A DNA stretch of 64,000 nt from Altererythrobacter sp. B11 (GTDB lineage Bacteria > Pseudomonadota > Alphaproteobacteria > Sphingomonadales > Sphingomonadaceae). Positions 26,194 to 33,094 of the stretch are shown here, piece by piece. The stretch's first letter is position 1; each line of letters starts with the position of its first letter. A model generated the notes under the pieces. The model was not told the DNA's origin. It did no database searches and was given only the letters and a program-made list of their open reading frames with translations. The position numbers and the translations under genes are program-made. Where the stretch lies: the NCBI RefSeq assembly GCF_003569745.1, contig NZ_AP018498.1, forward strand, positions 1,339,001-1,403,000, given 5' to 3'.

Positions 26194-26982
26194 TCAGAGC
26201 GTCTGGTTCGCGTTGCGGAGCATTTCGTCGACCGCGGAGACCATCTTGGAATTGATCTCATAGGCCCGCTGGGTTTCGATCATGTCCACCAGCTCTTCCA
26301 CGATGTTGACGTTGGACGCCTCGAGCATGCCCTGGCGGATGCTGCCGCGGCCGTTCTCGCCGCCGGGGGCGAGCTGGGCGGCGCCGCTGGCGCCAGTCTC
26401 GACCAGGAAGTTATCGCCGATCGCGCGCAGGCCCGCCGGATTGGCGAAGCTGGCGATCTGCAACTGGCCGAGTTCGGTTGCCTCGGTCTGGCCGGGGAGC
26501 TGGGCGGACACGATCCCGTCCTGCGATACCGCGATGGCTGTCGCGCCTTCGGGGACGGTGATCGCCGGCTGCAGGATATAGCCCTGCTGCGTGACCACCT
26601 GCCCTTCGGCCGAGCGGGTGAAATTGCCGGCGCGGGTGTAGCCGAGCTGGCCGCCCGGCAGCTGCACCTGGAAATAGCCTTCCCCGTCCAGCGCCAGGTC
26701 CAGTGCGTTGCCCGTGGTGTTCAGCGCCCCCTGCGTGACGATCTGGCTGGTGGACTGGATGGCGACGCCGGTGCCGAGGTTGAGCCCGGTGGCATAAGCT
26801 GTTTCGCCCGAGGAACGCTGCCCGGCAATGCGGGCGTCCTGATAGGCGAGGGTGGCAAAATTGGCGCGGTCGCGCTTGAAGCCGGTGGTGCCCACGTTGG
26901 CGAGGTTGTTCGCCACCACGCGCATCCGCGCGTCCTGGGCTTCGAGCCCGGTCCGGGCGACCTGGAGTGCTGAAACAGGCAT
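26194..26982 (-). CDS. flgG: Flagellar distal rod protein FlgG
   Basis: Predicted 262-residue axial protein of the distal rod. N-terminal motif ALQVARTGLEAQDARMRVVA followed by NNLANVGTTGFKRDRANF, the central GEGYFQVQLPGGQLGYTRAGNF type segment, and C-terminal GMLEASNVNIVEELVDMIETQ with AYEINSKMVSAVDEMLRNANQTL. Length 262 is the standard FlgG length. It is flanked by flgF and flgH, the invariant order. Confidence 0.98.
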   Translation of the reverse strand: MPVSALQVARTGLEAQDARMRVVANNLANVGTTGFKRDRANFATLAYQDARIAGQRSSGETAYATGLNLGTGVAIQSTSQIVTQGALNTTGNALDLALDGEGYFQVQLPGGQLGYTRAGNFTRSAEGQVVTQQGYILQPAITVPEGATAIAVSQDGIVSAQLPGQTEATELGQLQIASFANPAGLRAIGDNFLVETGASGAAQLAPGGENGRGSIRQGMLEASNVNIVEELVDMIETQRAYEINSKMVSAVDEMLRNANQTL

Positions 26983-26998
26983 CTGAACGGTCCTTTCG

Positions 26999-27739
26999 TC
27001 AGGTCATTCGCATCAACGAGGCACCACTTTCGTCCACCTCGCGGGCGGTCGAGATCATTTTGGTGCGCATCGCGAACAGGCGCTGGGCGTCGATCATCTC
27101 GACGAGCACCTCGGTCGGCTTCACATTGGATTGCTCGAGCGAGCCGGTCTGCAGCGTCGCTTCCTCGTCGCGCGGCAGAACGCCGCCGTCTTCCACCCGG
27201 AACAAGCCGTCGAGGCCTTTCAGCACAGGGCTGCCCTGCCACCCCGCCAGCTTGATGCGGCCAACTTCCTGCGCCGGGGCATCGGGCTGGGTGGGGTCGG
27301 TGACCGTGACGGTGCCGTCCGGTGCGATGGCGGGCTTGCCGCCGAGCGGGATGGTAATCGGGCCGCCGTCACCAATCACGGGATGGCCGTCGCCGGTGGT
27401 GAGAAGGCCCGTGGGGGCGATCGCCAGATCGCCGCGCCGCGTATAGGCCTCCGTCCCGTCCTCCGCCTGCACCGCCATCAGCGCATCGCCCTTGATGGAG
27501 ACGTCGAGCGGCTGCCCGGTCTCCACCACTTCGCCCGTATCCATGCGCGCGCCGCGCACCTCGGCATGCTGCATCGCGCGTACTTCGAGGCTGTCGCCCT
27601 TGATGGTGACGGGGCGCTGGTCGAGCAGTTCGGCCTTGAAGCCCAGCGTCTGGGCGTTCGCCATATTGCTGGCGATCACCCTCTGCTGGGCCATGGAGGA
27701 CTGCATCCCCGACAGCGCGGTGTAGATCAGGCGATCCAT
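26999..27739 (-). CDS. flgF: Flagellar proximal rod protein FlgF
   Basis: Predicted 246-residue rod protein. N-terminus MDRLIYTALSGMQSSMAQQR followed by VIASNMANAQTLGFKAE. The Gly-rich mid-segment has YTRRGDLAIAPTGLLTTGDG, a FlgF/FlgG pattern. The C-terminus SNVKPTEVLVEMIDAQRLFAMRTKMISTARE is canonical. Sits between flgE and flgG with short gaps, in one apparent operon. Confidence 0.96.
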   Translation of the reverse strand: MDRLIYTALSGMQSSMAQQRVIASNMANAQTLGFKAELLDQRPVTIKGDSLEVRAMQHAEVRGARMDTGEVVETGQPLDVSIKGDALMAVQAEDGTEAYTRRGDLAIAPTGLLTTGDGHPVIGDGGPITIPLGGKPAIAPDGTVTVTDPTQPDAPAQEVGRIKLAGWQGSPVLKGLDGLFRVEDGGVLPRDEEATLQTGSLEQSNVKPTEVLVEMIDAQRLFAMRTKMISTAREVDESGASLMRMT

Positions 27740-27744
27740 GCCTA

Positions 27745-28557
27745 TCAGGTCCGCAGGTTGATGATGGTCTGGGAAATCTGCGTCGCCGTGTCGATCGCCT
27801 TGGCATTCGCCTGGAAGTTGCGCTGCGCGGTGATCAGGCCGACCAGCTCCTCCGCAATGTCCACGTTGGAGCGTTCGAGATTGCCCGACAGCAGCGTGCC
27901 ATACTGGCCGGTGCCCGGCGATCCGTATTTGGCCGTGCCCGAAATACCGCTGACTTCCCAGTTCGCGGAGCCGACCTTCTTGAGGCCTTCGGGCGAAAGG
28001 AAGGAAGCGAGCGTCACATTGCCGATCGCCATCGTGGATCCGTCCGCATAGGAAGCGGTGATCGTGCCGTCGACGCCCACGGCCACGCTGGCGAATTCGG
28101 CGCCGGCGGCGTTGGTCGCCGGGATCTGCGTATCCTGCGGCGTCGTGGAGGTGGGATTGCCGTTCGCGTCCACGGGGAAGCTCTGCAGCACGTTGCCGCT
28201 GCCATCCTGGACGAAGCCGTTCTGGTCCATCTTGAAGGCGCCGTTGCGCGTATAATAGGTCTTGCCGGTGTCCTGCGAGACGGTGGTGAAGAAGCCGTCG
28301 CCCGTGATCGCCAGGTCCAGCGATCCGCCGGTCTGCTCGATCGGGCCGAGTTCGAAATTTTGCGTGATCGATTCCACCGTGGCGCCGATCCCCTGGACCA
28401 TCTTGGGATTGGTCAGGGCCGTTGCCGCCACCACGTCACCGAAATCGGTGCGGCTTTTCTTGAAGCCGTTGGTTTCGGCATTGGCGATATTGTTGGCGAT
28501 CACGCCCAGGTCGGTCTGGGAGTTCTTGAGCCCGTTCAGGGAAATGTAGAACGACAT
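27745..28557 (-). CDS. flgE: Flagellar hook protein FlgE (short form)
   Basis: Predicted 270-residue hook subunit. N-terminus MSFYISLNGLKNSQTDLGVI then ANNIANAETNGFKKSRTDFGD, the FlgE-characteristic 'GDGFFTTVSQDTGKTYYTRNG', and C-terminus SGNLERSNVDIAEELVGLIT followed by QRNFQANAKAIDTATQI. At 270 residues it is far shorter than Salmonella FlgE (about 400); the outer D2/D3 domain is largely absent. The presence of separate flgF and flgG genes and its place after flgD identify it as FlgE. Confidence 0.94.
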   Translation of the reverse strand: MSFYISLNGLKNSQTDLGVIANNIANAETNGFKKSRTDFGDVVAATALTNPKMVQGIGATVESITQNFELGPIEQTGGSLDLAITGDGFFTTVSQDTGKTYYTRNGAFKMDQNGFVQDGSGNVLQSFPVDANGNPTSTTPQDTQIPATNAAGAEFASVAVGVDGTITASYADGSTMAIGNVTLASFLSPEGLKKVGSANWEVSGISGTAKYGSPGTGQYGTLLSGNLERSNVDIAEELVGLITAQRNFQANAKAIDTATQISQTIINLRT

Positions 28558-28568
28558 GGGGGTGCTCC

Positions 28569-28871
28569 TTAAGCGTCGCTGTTTGCGGGTTGATCGGCCG
28601 AACCATTCGCGCTCGCATTCGCGGCGACGAGCAGGTCCAGCTTGTCGGAAATGTCCTTCAGCAGCGTGCTGCTGTCGGTGGCGGCGGACAGCGAGGAGAA
28701 CTGCGCCATCTGCGCCAGCATCTCCTTGTTATCGACCGGGTCGAACGGATCCTGCTGCTGCATCTGCACGACCAGCAGCTTGAGGAAATCGTCGGAGCCC
28801 AGCGACGAGAAGCCCGTGCTGCTGCTGCCCGGGCTGGTCCCCGGTGCGGTGGCGGAATTGACAGTGGTCAT
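28569..28871 (-). CDS. flgD: Flagellar hook capping protein FlgD (minimal form)
   Basis: Predicted 100-residue protein carrying only the N-terminal FlgD segment: GSDDFLKLLVVQMQQQDPFD followed by PVDNKEMLAQMAQFSSLSA. In other bacteria this part is needed for export and hook-cap function, and a C-terminal tudor/Fn3-like cap domain follows; here the reading frame ends after an Ala/Asn-rich tail. Gene order flgC-flgD-flgE is standard, with the ATG overlapping the flgC stop. Confidence 0.93.
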   Translation of the reverse strand: MTTVNSATAPGTSPGSSSTGFSSLGSDDFLKLLVVQMQQQDPFDPVDNKEMLAQMAQFSSLSAATDSSTLLKDISDKLDLLVAANASANGSADQPANSDA

Positions 28872-29278
28872 TTCATCCTCATCGTTTCCAGCATCAGCTG
28901 TTTGGCGGTCGACAGCGCATCGACCATGTTGCGGTATTGGCGGGAGGCTTCGAGCATCTCGACCATCTCCTCGTTCTCATCGACCGGAGAGACCCAGACA
29001 TCGCCGTTCTCGTCCGCCAGCGGGTGATCGGGATCGTGCTGACGCACCGGCGCGGCTTCGCTGGTCATCACCCGCTCCACGCGAACGGAGCTGAGGCCCG
29101 TGGCATTATCCAGCTCCTGCGCGAACACCGCCCGCACGGGCTTGTAGGCTCCGTCCTCGCTGGCGGAGACGCTGCCCGCATTGGCGAGGTTGGACGCGGC
29201 CGCGTTCATCCGCACCATCTGCGCGGACATGGCGCGCTGGCCGAGTTCGAAGAGAGACATGGAACCCGGCATCGTCAT
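28868..29278 (-). CDS. flgC: Flagellar proximal rod protein FlgC
   Basis: Predicted 136-residue rod protein. MSLFELGQRAMSAQMVRMNA and ASNLANAGSVS match the N-terminal rod motif; the C-terminus VSPVDENEEMVEMLEASRQY then RNMVDALSTAKQLMLETMRMK is the FlgC pattern. The ATG at 29278 (MTMPGSMSL) overlaps the flgB stop and has AGAGG just upstream; a shorter start at 29260 (MSLFELG) is also possible. The open frame above 29278 is read-through of flgB in another phase. Confidence 0.95.
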   Translation of the reverse strand: MTMPGSMSLFELGQRAMSAQMVRMNAAASNLANAGSVSASEDGAYKPVRAVFAQELDNATGLSSVRVERVMTSEAAPVRQHDPDHPLADENGDVWVSPVDENEEMVEMLEASRQYRNMVDALSTAKQLMLETMRMK

Positions 29279-29622
29279 TCGCCTCTGATCGCGCGGGTGA
29301 CAGTTTCCACGCGGCCGCGCAGGAAGCTCAGCGTGGCGGTGTACGCCACGGCGTTTTCCGCGAAGGCGGCCTGTTCGGTGCCGATCTCCACCGTGTTGCC
29401 GTCGAGGCTGGACATCACCGGCACGCGGTAGCGCGTGGCGGAGGAGACGGCGCGATCTTCGTCCGCGCCATTCAGCCGCGCATCCAGGGCGGCGGCGAAA
29501 TCGATATCGCGCGCCTTGTAACCGGGGGTCGCCGCATTGGCGATGTTGGAGCTCAGCAGCCCGAGCCGCTGCGAGCGGATTTCGAGCGCTGCACCATGCA
29601 GGCCGAACAATCCTTCGCTCAT
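29275..29622 (-). CDS. flgB: Flagellar proximal rod protein FlgB
   Basis: Predicted 115-residue rod protein, first gene of the flgBCDEFGHIJKL-motAB run. ALEIRSQRLGLLSSNIANAA followed by TPGYKARDIDF is the classic FlgB signature; the C-terminal helix is AVAYTATLSFLRGRVETVTR. GGAG lies about 10 bases before the ATG at 29622. A consensus sigma-54 promoter is centred about 40 bases upstream. Confidence 0.96.
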   Translation of the reverse strand: MSEGLFGLHGAALEIRSQRLGLLSSNIANAATPGYKARDIDFAAALDARLNGADEDRAVSSATRYRVPVMSSLDGNTVEIGTEQAAFAENAVAYTATLSFLRGRVETVTRAIRGE

Positions 29623-29656
29623 CACACACACTCCACGAATTGCACGCATGGTTGAT

Positions 29657-29672
29657 AGCAAGCACCGTGCCA
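29657..29672 (-). promoter_or_regulatory. Sigma-54 promoter of the flgB operon
   Basis: Read on the minus strand: TGGCACG, four bases (GTGC), then TTGCT. This is an exact match to the -24/-12 consensus with correct GG-N10-GC spacing. The predicted transcript would start about 24 bases before the flgB ATG. Confidence 0.9.
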
Positions 29673-29769
29673 ATTGGCGGAAAAGCGCAGCAATCCGGGC
29701 GCTTGACTGAGGCGGCAAAGGCGGGCGGCAAGGCCTTGCCGGACCGGCGGCAAGAATTCGCCAGTCGGC

Positions 29770-29796
29770 TAAATTTCCGCGGATCGCTGCCGTTCT
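29770..29796 (+). promoter_or_regulatory. Candidate sigma-28 promoter of the MotA/ExbB-like gene
   Basis: TAAATTT at 29770, then GCCGTTCT at 29789-29796 with 15 bases between TAAA and GCCG, the FliA spacing. The -10 differs from GCCGATAA at the end but shares CCGTTCTTG with the candidate promoter before flgM. The start codon is only 18 bases downstream, so the leader would be very short. Confidence 0.35.
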
Positions 29797-29814
29797 TGGC
29801 GGCAAGGAGATCGC

Positions 29815-30507
29815 ATGAACCCCGCGCAATTGATCGATTGGCCTTCCATCGCGATCGTGGTGGGCGGCACGCTGGCGGCCACGCTGCTGCGCTGCGGCCT
29901 TGGCGATACGGCGCAGATGCTGCGCGCGCTGGGGCAATTGCTGTCGCGGCGCTTCGATGCGCCAGGCGTGAAGGCACAGCTTGCCGCGCAAATCCAGGAG
30001 ATCGAGGCGCAGGGCCTGCTCCGCGCCGAGCCGCGGCCGATGCGCGACGGCGAGTTCGGCGGTCTTGCAGACACAATCATCGCCCGCCGCTCCGCCCAGG
30101 CGCTGTATGATCAGCACGCAGCCTTCCGCGCGCGCCGGATGGCGCTGGCCGAGACGGGGGCCGGCGTTTTAAGCAGCGCGGCCGAACTTGCGCCCGTACT
30201 CGGTCTCGCCGGCACGTTGCTGTCCCTTGGCAGCCTGACAACCACCGTGCAGGCGGAGGGCAATTATGCAGCTGCGATCGGCATGGCCGTTTCCACCACC
30301 TTATACGGATTGGTGATCGCCAACTTCCTGTTCGCTCCGCTCGCCGCCGCGGTGCAGCGCAGGTTCGGTGCCGAGGATCGCGCGCGCGCCGAGCTGCTGG
30401 ACTGGCTCGCCGCTTCCGTGGAGCGCGCCAAGGCGCCGCGCGCTGCGCCTGGCGCGGGTCTGAGCAGACGCACGACGGGCCCTGACGCGAGCAGGAATGC
30501 GGCGTGA
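29815..30507 (+). CDS. MotA/TolQ/ExbB-family proton channel-like protein
   Basis: Predicted 230-residue inner-membrane protein. It begins directly with a segment like MotA helix 2 (DWPSIAIVVGGTLAATLLRC, about 9-27). A cytoplasmic stretch follows (30-115), then two helices with the channel-family motif AELAPVLGLAGTLLSLGSL (about 122-142) and AMAVSTTLYGLVIANFLFAPLA-like sequence (about 155-178). The first MotA helix is missing, so three helices are predicted, as in ExbB/TolQ. AAGGAG six bases ahead supports the ATG. It overlaps the next gene (GTGA). A full motA exists at 20951, so this is a paralogue with an unknown role. Confidence 0.82.
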   Translation: MNPAQLIDWPSIAIVVGGTLAATLLRCGLGDTAQMLRALGQLLSRRFDAPGVKAQLAAQIQEIEAQGLLRAEPRPMRDGEFGGLADTIIARRSAQALYDQHAAFRARRMALAETGAGVLSSAAELAPVLGLAGTLLSLGSLTTTVQAEGNYAAAIGMAVSTTLYGLVIANFLFAPLAAAVQRRFGAEDRARAELLDWLAASVERAKAPRAAPGAGLSRRTTGPDASRNAA

Positions 30508-30992
30508 TCGCGCGCGGAGCGGGTGGCTGGCAGACGGTGATCGCCGATCTTGCGCTGATCCTGTTCATGGTCGCGCTGTCGGCCGTGGGGAAGCCGGAGC
30601 CGAAATCGGGGGACGCACGCGAAGCCAATCCTCTCCCGGCCATGGGCGAGCCGGCGGCGATCTATCGCGCGGGCGCCGATGCCCCTCCCATCGGTGAATG
30701 GCTTGCTGCCCAAGTGCCCGACCCGCGCCAGCGATTGACGATCATCGCGCGCTATCCCGCCGGCGGTGCGGGCGAGGCGGCGGAGGGAGCATTGGCCCTG
30801 TCCCAAGGTGCGGGGAGCTGGCCCACGCCGGCGCGCATCCTGCTGGAGCCGGCGGGGACTGCCGAGCTTCTCGCCGTGCTCGCCTATGACGATGGCGGAA
30901 GCAGCTGGCACGCAAATTGCAGAGATCAGCCCCGTGAAGGCGGCGCGGATGCCGCTACCCAAGGGGATGATCCATGCGAACAATCCGGCTGA
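30504..30992 (+). CDS. ExbD/MotB-like single-pass protein, partner of the MotA/ExbB-like gene
   Basis: Predicted 162-residue protein with one N-terminal transmembrane helix (about residues 11-28, TVIADLALILFMVALSAVG). It has an Asp (D15) at the start of the helix, the position of the proton-carrying Asp of MotB and ExbD/TolR. The rest, rich in Ala, Gly and Pro, would be periplasmic. No OmpA peptidoglycan-binding motif can be seen, and I do not recognise a named family in the C-terminal part. GTG start overlaps the upstream gene by four bases; its end overlaps flgA by 19 bases. The pairing suggests a channel pair, but this is inference. Confidence 0.6.
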   Translation: MIARGAGGWQTVIADLALILFMVALSAVGKPEPKSGDAREANPLPAMGEPAAIYRAGADAPPIGEWLAAQVPDPRQRLTIIARYPAGGAGEAAEGALALSQGAGSWPTPARILLEPAGTAELLAVLAYDDGGSSWHANCRDQPREGGADAATQGDDPCEQSG

Positions 30993-31489
30993 TCGCTTGC
31001 GCCGCAGCCCTTTGTGCTGCTTCCGGCGCGCTTGCGGCGGGCTTCACCGATCCCAGCGTGATCGATGGTGAAGTCGCCCAGTTCACCGGCGCCGCCGTCG
31101 GCGAGCCGGGAGGTGCGCGCCTGCCTGTCGACCGTCGGCTCAAGCTGGCGCAATGCGCGCAGCAGCACGATCTCGAATGGTACGGCAAGGGACGGGAGAC
31201 GATCGTCGTCCGCTGCCCCGTGCCGGGTGGATGGCGCATCTTCGTGCCGCTGAATACGGCGGCAGATACATCGCCGATGGCGCAGCAGCGCGCAGTCCCG
31301 GCCGTGGCGCGGGGCGAAGCGGTGACGATTGCAGTGCATGGCAGCGGGTTCACCCTTTCACGCCAGGGCGAGGCAATGGATGGCGGCGCCGTGGGCGAAT
31401 GGATCCGTGTGCGGCCGGCCGGCACCAGGGCGGATCCGATCCGTGCGCGGATCATCCGGCCCGGCGTAGTCGGCATGGATTTGCCGTAA
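30974..31489 (+). CDS. flgA: Flagellar P-ring assembly chaperone FlgA
   Basis: Predicted 171-residue periplasmic protein with signal peptide MRTIRLIACAAALCAASGALA. It ends with a SAF-type domain: the segment RGEAVTIAVHGSGFTLSRQGEAMDGG and WIRVRPAGTRADPIRARIIRPGVV shows the FlgA C-terminal pattern. It assists FlgI assembly. AAGGGG lies nine bases before the ATG. It ends the MotA-like/ExbD-like/flgA unit, followed by flgM. Confidence 0.9.
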   Translation: MRTIRLIACAAALCAASGALAAGFTDPSVIDGEVAQFTGAAVGEPGGARLPVDRRLKLAQCAQQHDLEWYGKGRETIVVRCPVPGGWRIFVPLNTAADTSPMAQQRAVPAVARGEAVTIAVHGSGFTLSRQGEAMDGGAVGEWIRVRPAGTRADPIRARIIRPGVVGMDLP

Positions 31490-31514
31490 CCGGCAGATTT
31501 TTTCAGGGGTGGCT

Positions 31515-31541
31515 TAAAAATGCCCCTGTGGTGACCGTTCT
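31515..31541 (+). promoter_or_regulatory. Candidate sigma-28 promoter of flgM
   Basis: TAAA at 31515, 15 bases, then ACCGTTCT at 31534-31541. CCGTTCTTG is identical to the element before the MotA/ExbB-like gene. The region also contains an inverted CAGGGG/CCCCTG pair (31504-31527), which may instead be a weak terminator behind flgA. Confidence 0.35.
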
Positions 31542-31570
31542 TGCTTCAGAATGCTTTACGGAGCGGAACG

Positions 31571-31867
31571 ATGAAACCGATTGACGCGGCAAGTCTGAAT
31601 GTGACGCAGCGCCTGCAATCCGGCGCGTCTTCCCCTGTGGCTCGCACCGAGCAGGTGGCTTCTGCCGCCAGCAAGGAGAGCAAGGCGGCGGCTGCCGGAA
31701 CCGGCGGCCTGACCCGGACCATTTCCGCCGGACAGTCCGCGCCGGTCGATCACGATCGCGTCGCGGAAATTCGCAAGGCTGTGGAACAGGGCAAATATCC
31801 CCTCGTCCCCGCCAAGATCGCCGACGCGATGATCGCCGCCGGCTACCTGTTGAGGTCCAAGTCGTGA
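31571..31867 (+). CDS. flgM: Anti-sigma-28 factor FlgM
   Basis: Predicted 98-residue small, mostly disordered protein that binds and holds FliA until the hook is complete and it is exported. The C-terminal half contains the FlgM core HDRVAEIRKAVEQGKYPLVP and KIADAMIAAGYLL. The frame opens with a TTG at 31541, but ATG at 31571 has GGAG seven bases ahead and starts with MKPID, typical for FlgM. It overlaps flgN. fliA is 3.6 kb downstream. Confidence 0.93.
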   Translation: MKPIDAASLNVTQRLQSGASSPVARTEQVASAASKESKAAAAGTGGLTRTISAGQSAPVDHDRVAEIRKAVEQGKYPLVPAKIADAMIAAGYLLRSKS

Positions 31868-32187
31868 GTCATACTCCTCCCCTGCGCGACAGCCTGCGGC
31901 AAATGCTTGCCCTGCTAGAAGGCGAGCGGCAGGCGCTTGCCGCCATGGACATGGAGCGGATCGTCACCTGCGCCGACGGCAAGATGAACCTCTGCGCGGT
32001 GATGGAACGCTGCACGAAGGCCGAACTCGACGAGGAATGCCACGGCCTGCTCGATGCGGTGAAAAGGCTCAACGAGATCAACCGCAAGCTGCGGAACCTG
32101 ATCGCCGCCAATCTGCAGTCCCGCCTTTCCGCGCTGACCGGTTCCGCCGGCCTGTACCATGGCGCGGTCGCGGAGATGCCTCGCTAA
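31864..32187 (+). CDS. flgN: FlgK/FlgL export chaperone FlgN
   Basis: Predicted 107-residue helical cytosolic protein. LRQMLALLEGERQALAAMDM resembles the N-terminal helix of FlgN; NEINRKLRNLIAANLQSRL follows near 70-90. FlgN chaperones the hook-filament junction proteins FlgK and FlgL. The start is GTG at 31864 and overlaps the flgM stop. The flgA-flgM-flgN order is common to many flagellar systems, which supports a call that sequence alone would leave weak. Confidence 0.85.
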   Translation: MSHTPPLRDSLRQMLALLEGERQALAAMDMERIVTCADGKMNLCAVMERCTKAELDEECHGLLDAVKRLNEINRKLRNLIAANLQSRLSALTGSAGLYHGAVAEMPR

Positions 32188-32205
32188 GGCCCAGCTCTAC
32201 ATAAC

Positions 32206-32221
32206 TGGCACGCTTATTGCT
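32206..32221 (+). promoter_or_regulatory. Sigma-54 promoter of the transglycosylase-flhA-fliA operon
   Basis: TGGCACG, four bases (CTTA), TTGCT: an exact -24/-12 consensus with correct spacing, 37 bases before the GTG start at 32258. It places flhA and fliA under sigma-54 control, so FliA-dependent genes would be turned on after the sigma-54 tier. Confidence 0.92.
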
Positions 32222-32228
32222 TAAACCT

Positions 32229-32248
32229 CGGAGGAACAGCAACCTCCG
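32229..32248 (+). other. Hairpin at the 5' end of the sigma-54 transcript
   Basis: CGGAGG, eight-base loop, CCTCCG. About the point where the sigma-54 transcript should begin (about 32232). The 5' arm GGAGG itself looks like a Shine-Dalgarno sequence but is too far from the start; the actual one is probably GGGGGAAG at 32247-32254. May stabilise or regulate the leader. Confidence 0.5.
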
Positions 32249-32257
32249 GGGGAAGAC

Positions 32258-33094
32258 GTGCCCGCAATCAATCCTGTCCAGCATGGCGAGGTGCATGCCG
32301 CGATCGCGCGCGCCTCGGCGGCGACCGGGGTCGATTTCGACTATCTTCTGGCGCAGGCGAAGCTGGAATCGGGCTTCGACCCGTCCGCCCGTGCGGGCAC
32401 CTCGACCGCCGCCGGCCTTTATCAATTCGTCAACGGCACCTGGCTCGACACGCTCGACAAGCACGGGGCTGAGCATGGTCTCGGCTGGGCGGACGGGGCG
32501 ATCACGCGCGGCCCCGGCGGTGCGGCACAGATCGCCGATCCAGCCATGCGGGCCCAGGTCATGGCGCTACGCTTCGATCCCGGCGCGTCGGCGCTGATGG
32601 CGGCAGAGCTTGCGCGCGATAACAGTGCCGAGTTGCAGGGCTTCCTCGGGCGGGCGCCGGATTCTGCCGAGCTCTATCTTGCTCATTTCCTCGGCGGTGC
32701 CGGCGCGCGGGATTTCCTCGGTGCGCTGCAGGCTGATCCCGCTCAGTCCGCCGCGGCACTGATGCCCAAGGCTGCCGCTGCCAATCGCCCGATCTTCTTC
32801 AACGGCACGACGGCGCGTTCGGTCGGCGAAGTAATGGATGTGGTCCGTGCGAAGATGACGGGCGCCATGCACGGCACCTCGCCGGGGTTCGACGCAATGT
32901 CCCCGTCCGCTGCCTTCGCATACGCACGGGCCGGCGCGACCAGCGCACCTGCTCCTACGGCCACTCCGCCCGTCAGCCGCCCATCCATGGCGGAGACGCT
33001 GCGCGCCACCTTCGGCGGGTCTGGCGCACCCGCCGGAGAGGCCGGTGACCGCATTGATGCCGCCTACGCCAAATTCAAGGCTTTCGACCTGTGA
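32258..33094 (+). CDS. Flagellum-associated lytic transglycosylase (SLT domain)
   Basis: Predicted 278-residue protein with an N-terminal SLT-type lysozyme-like domain: VDFDYLLAQAKLESGFDPSA holds the catalytic Glu (E37), followed by AAGLYQFVNGTWL, a motif of the family. It should cut peptidoglycan so the rod can pass. No signal peptide is visible, so it is probably exported through the flagellar apparatus or acts with the single-domain FlgJ (24102). The C-terminal third is Ala/Pro/Thr-rich. GTG start. The last bases overlap flhA, and the gene begins the sigma-54 transcript. Confidence 0.85.
   Translation: MPAINPVQHGEVHAAIARASAATGVDFDYLLAQAKLESGFDPSARAGTSTAAGLYQFVNGTWLDTLDKHGAEHGLGWADGAITRGPGGAAQIADPAMRAQVMALRFDPGASALMAAELARDNSAELQGFLGRAPDSAELYLAHFLGGAGARDFLGALQADPAQSAAALMPKAAAANRPIFFNGTTARSVGEVMDVVRAKMTGAMHGTSPGFDAMSPSAAFAYARAGATSAPAPTATPPVSRPSMAETLRATFGGSGAPAGEAGDRIDAAYAKFKAFDL

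Noticed and set aside
31511-31524. TGGCTTAAAAATGC as a sigma-54 promoter for flgM
   Set aside because: Spacing is nine instead of ten bases between GG and GC, and the half-sites match poorly.
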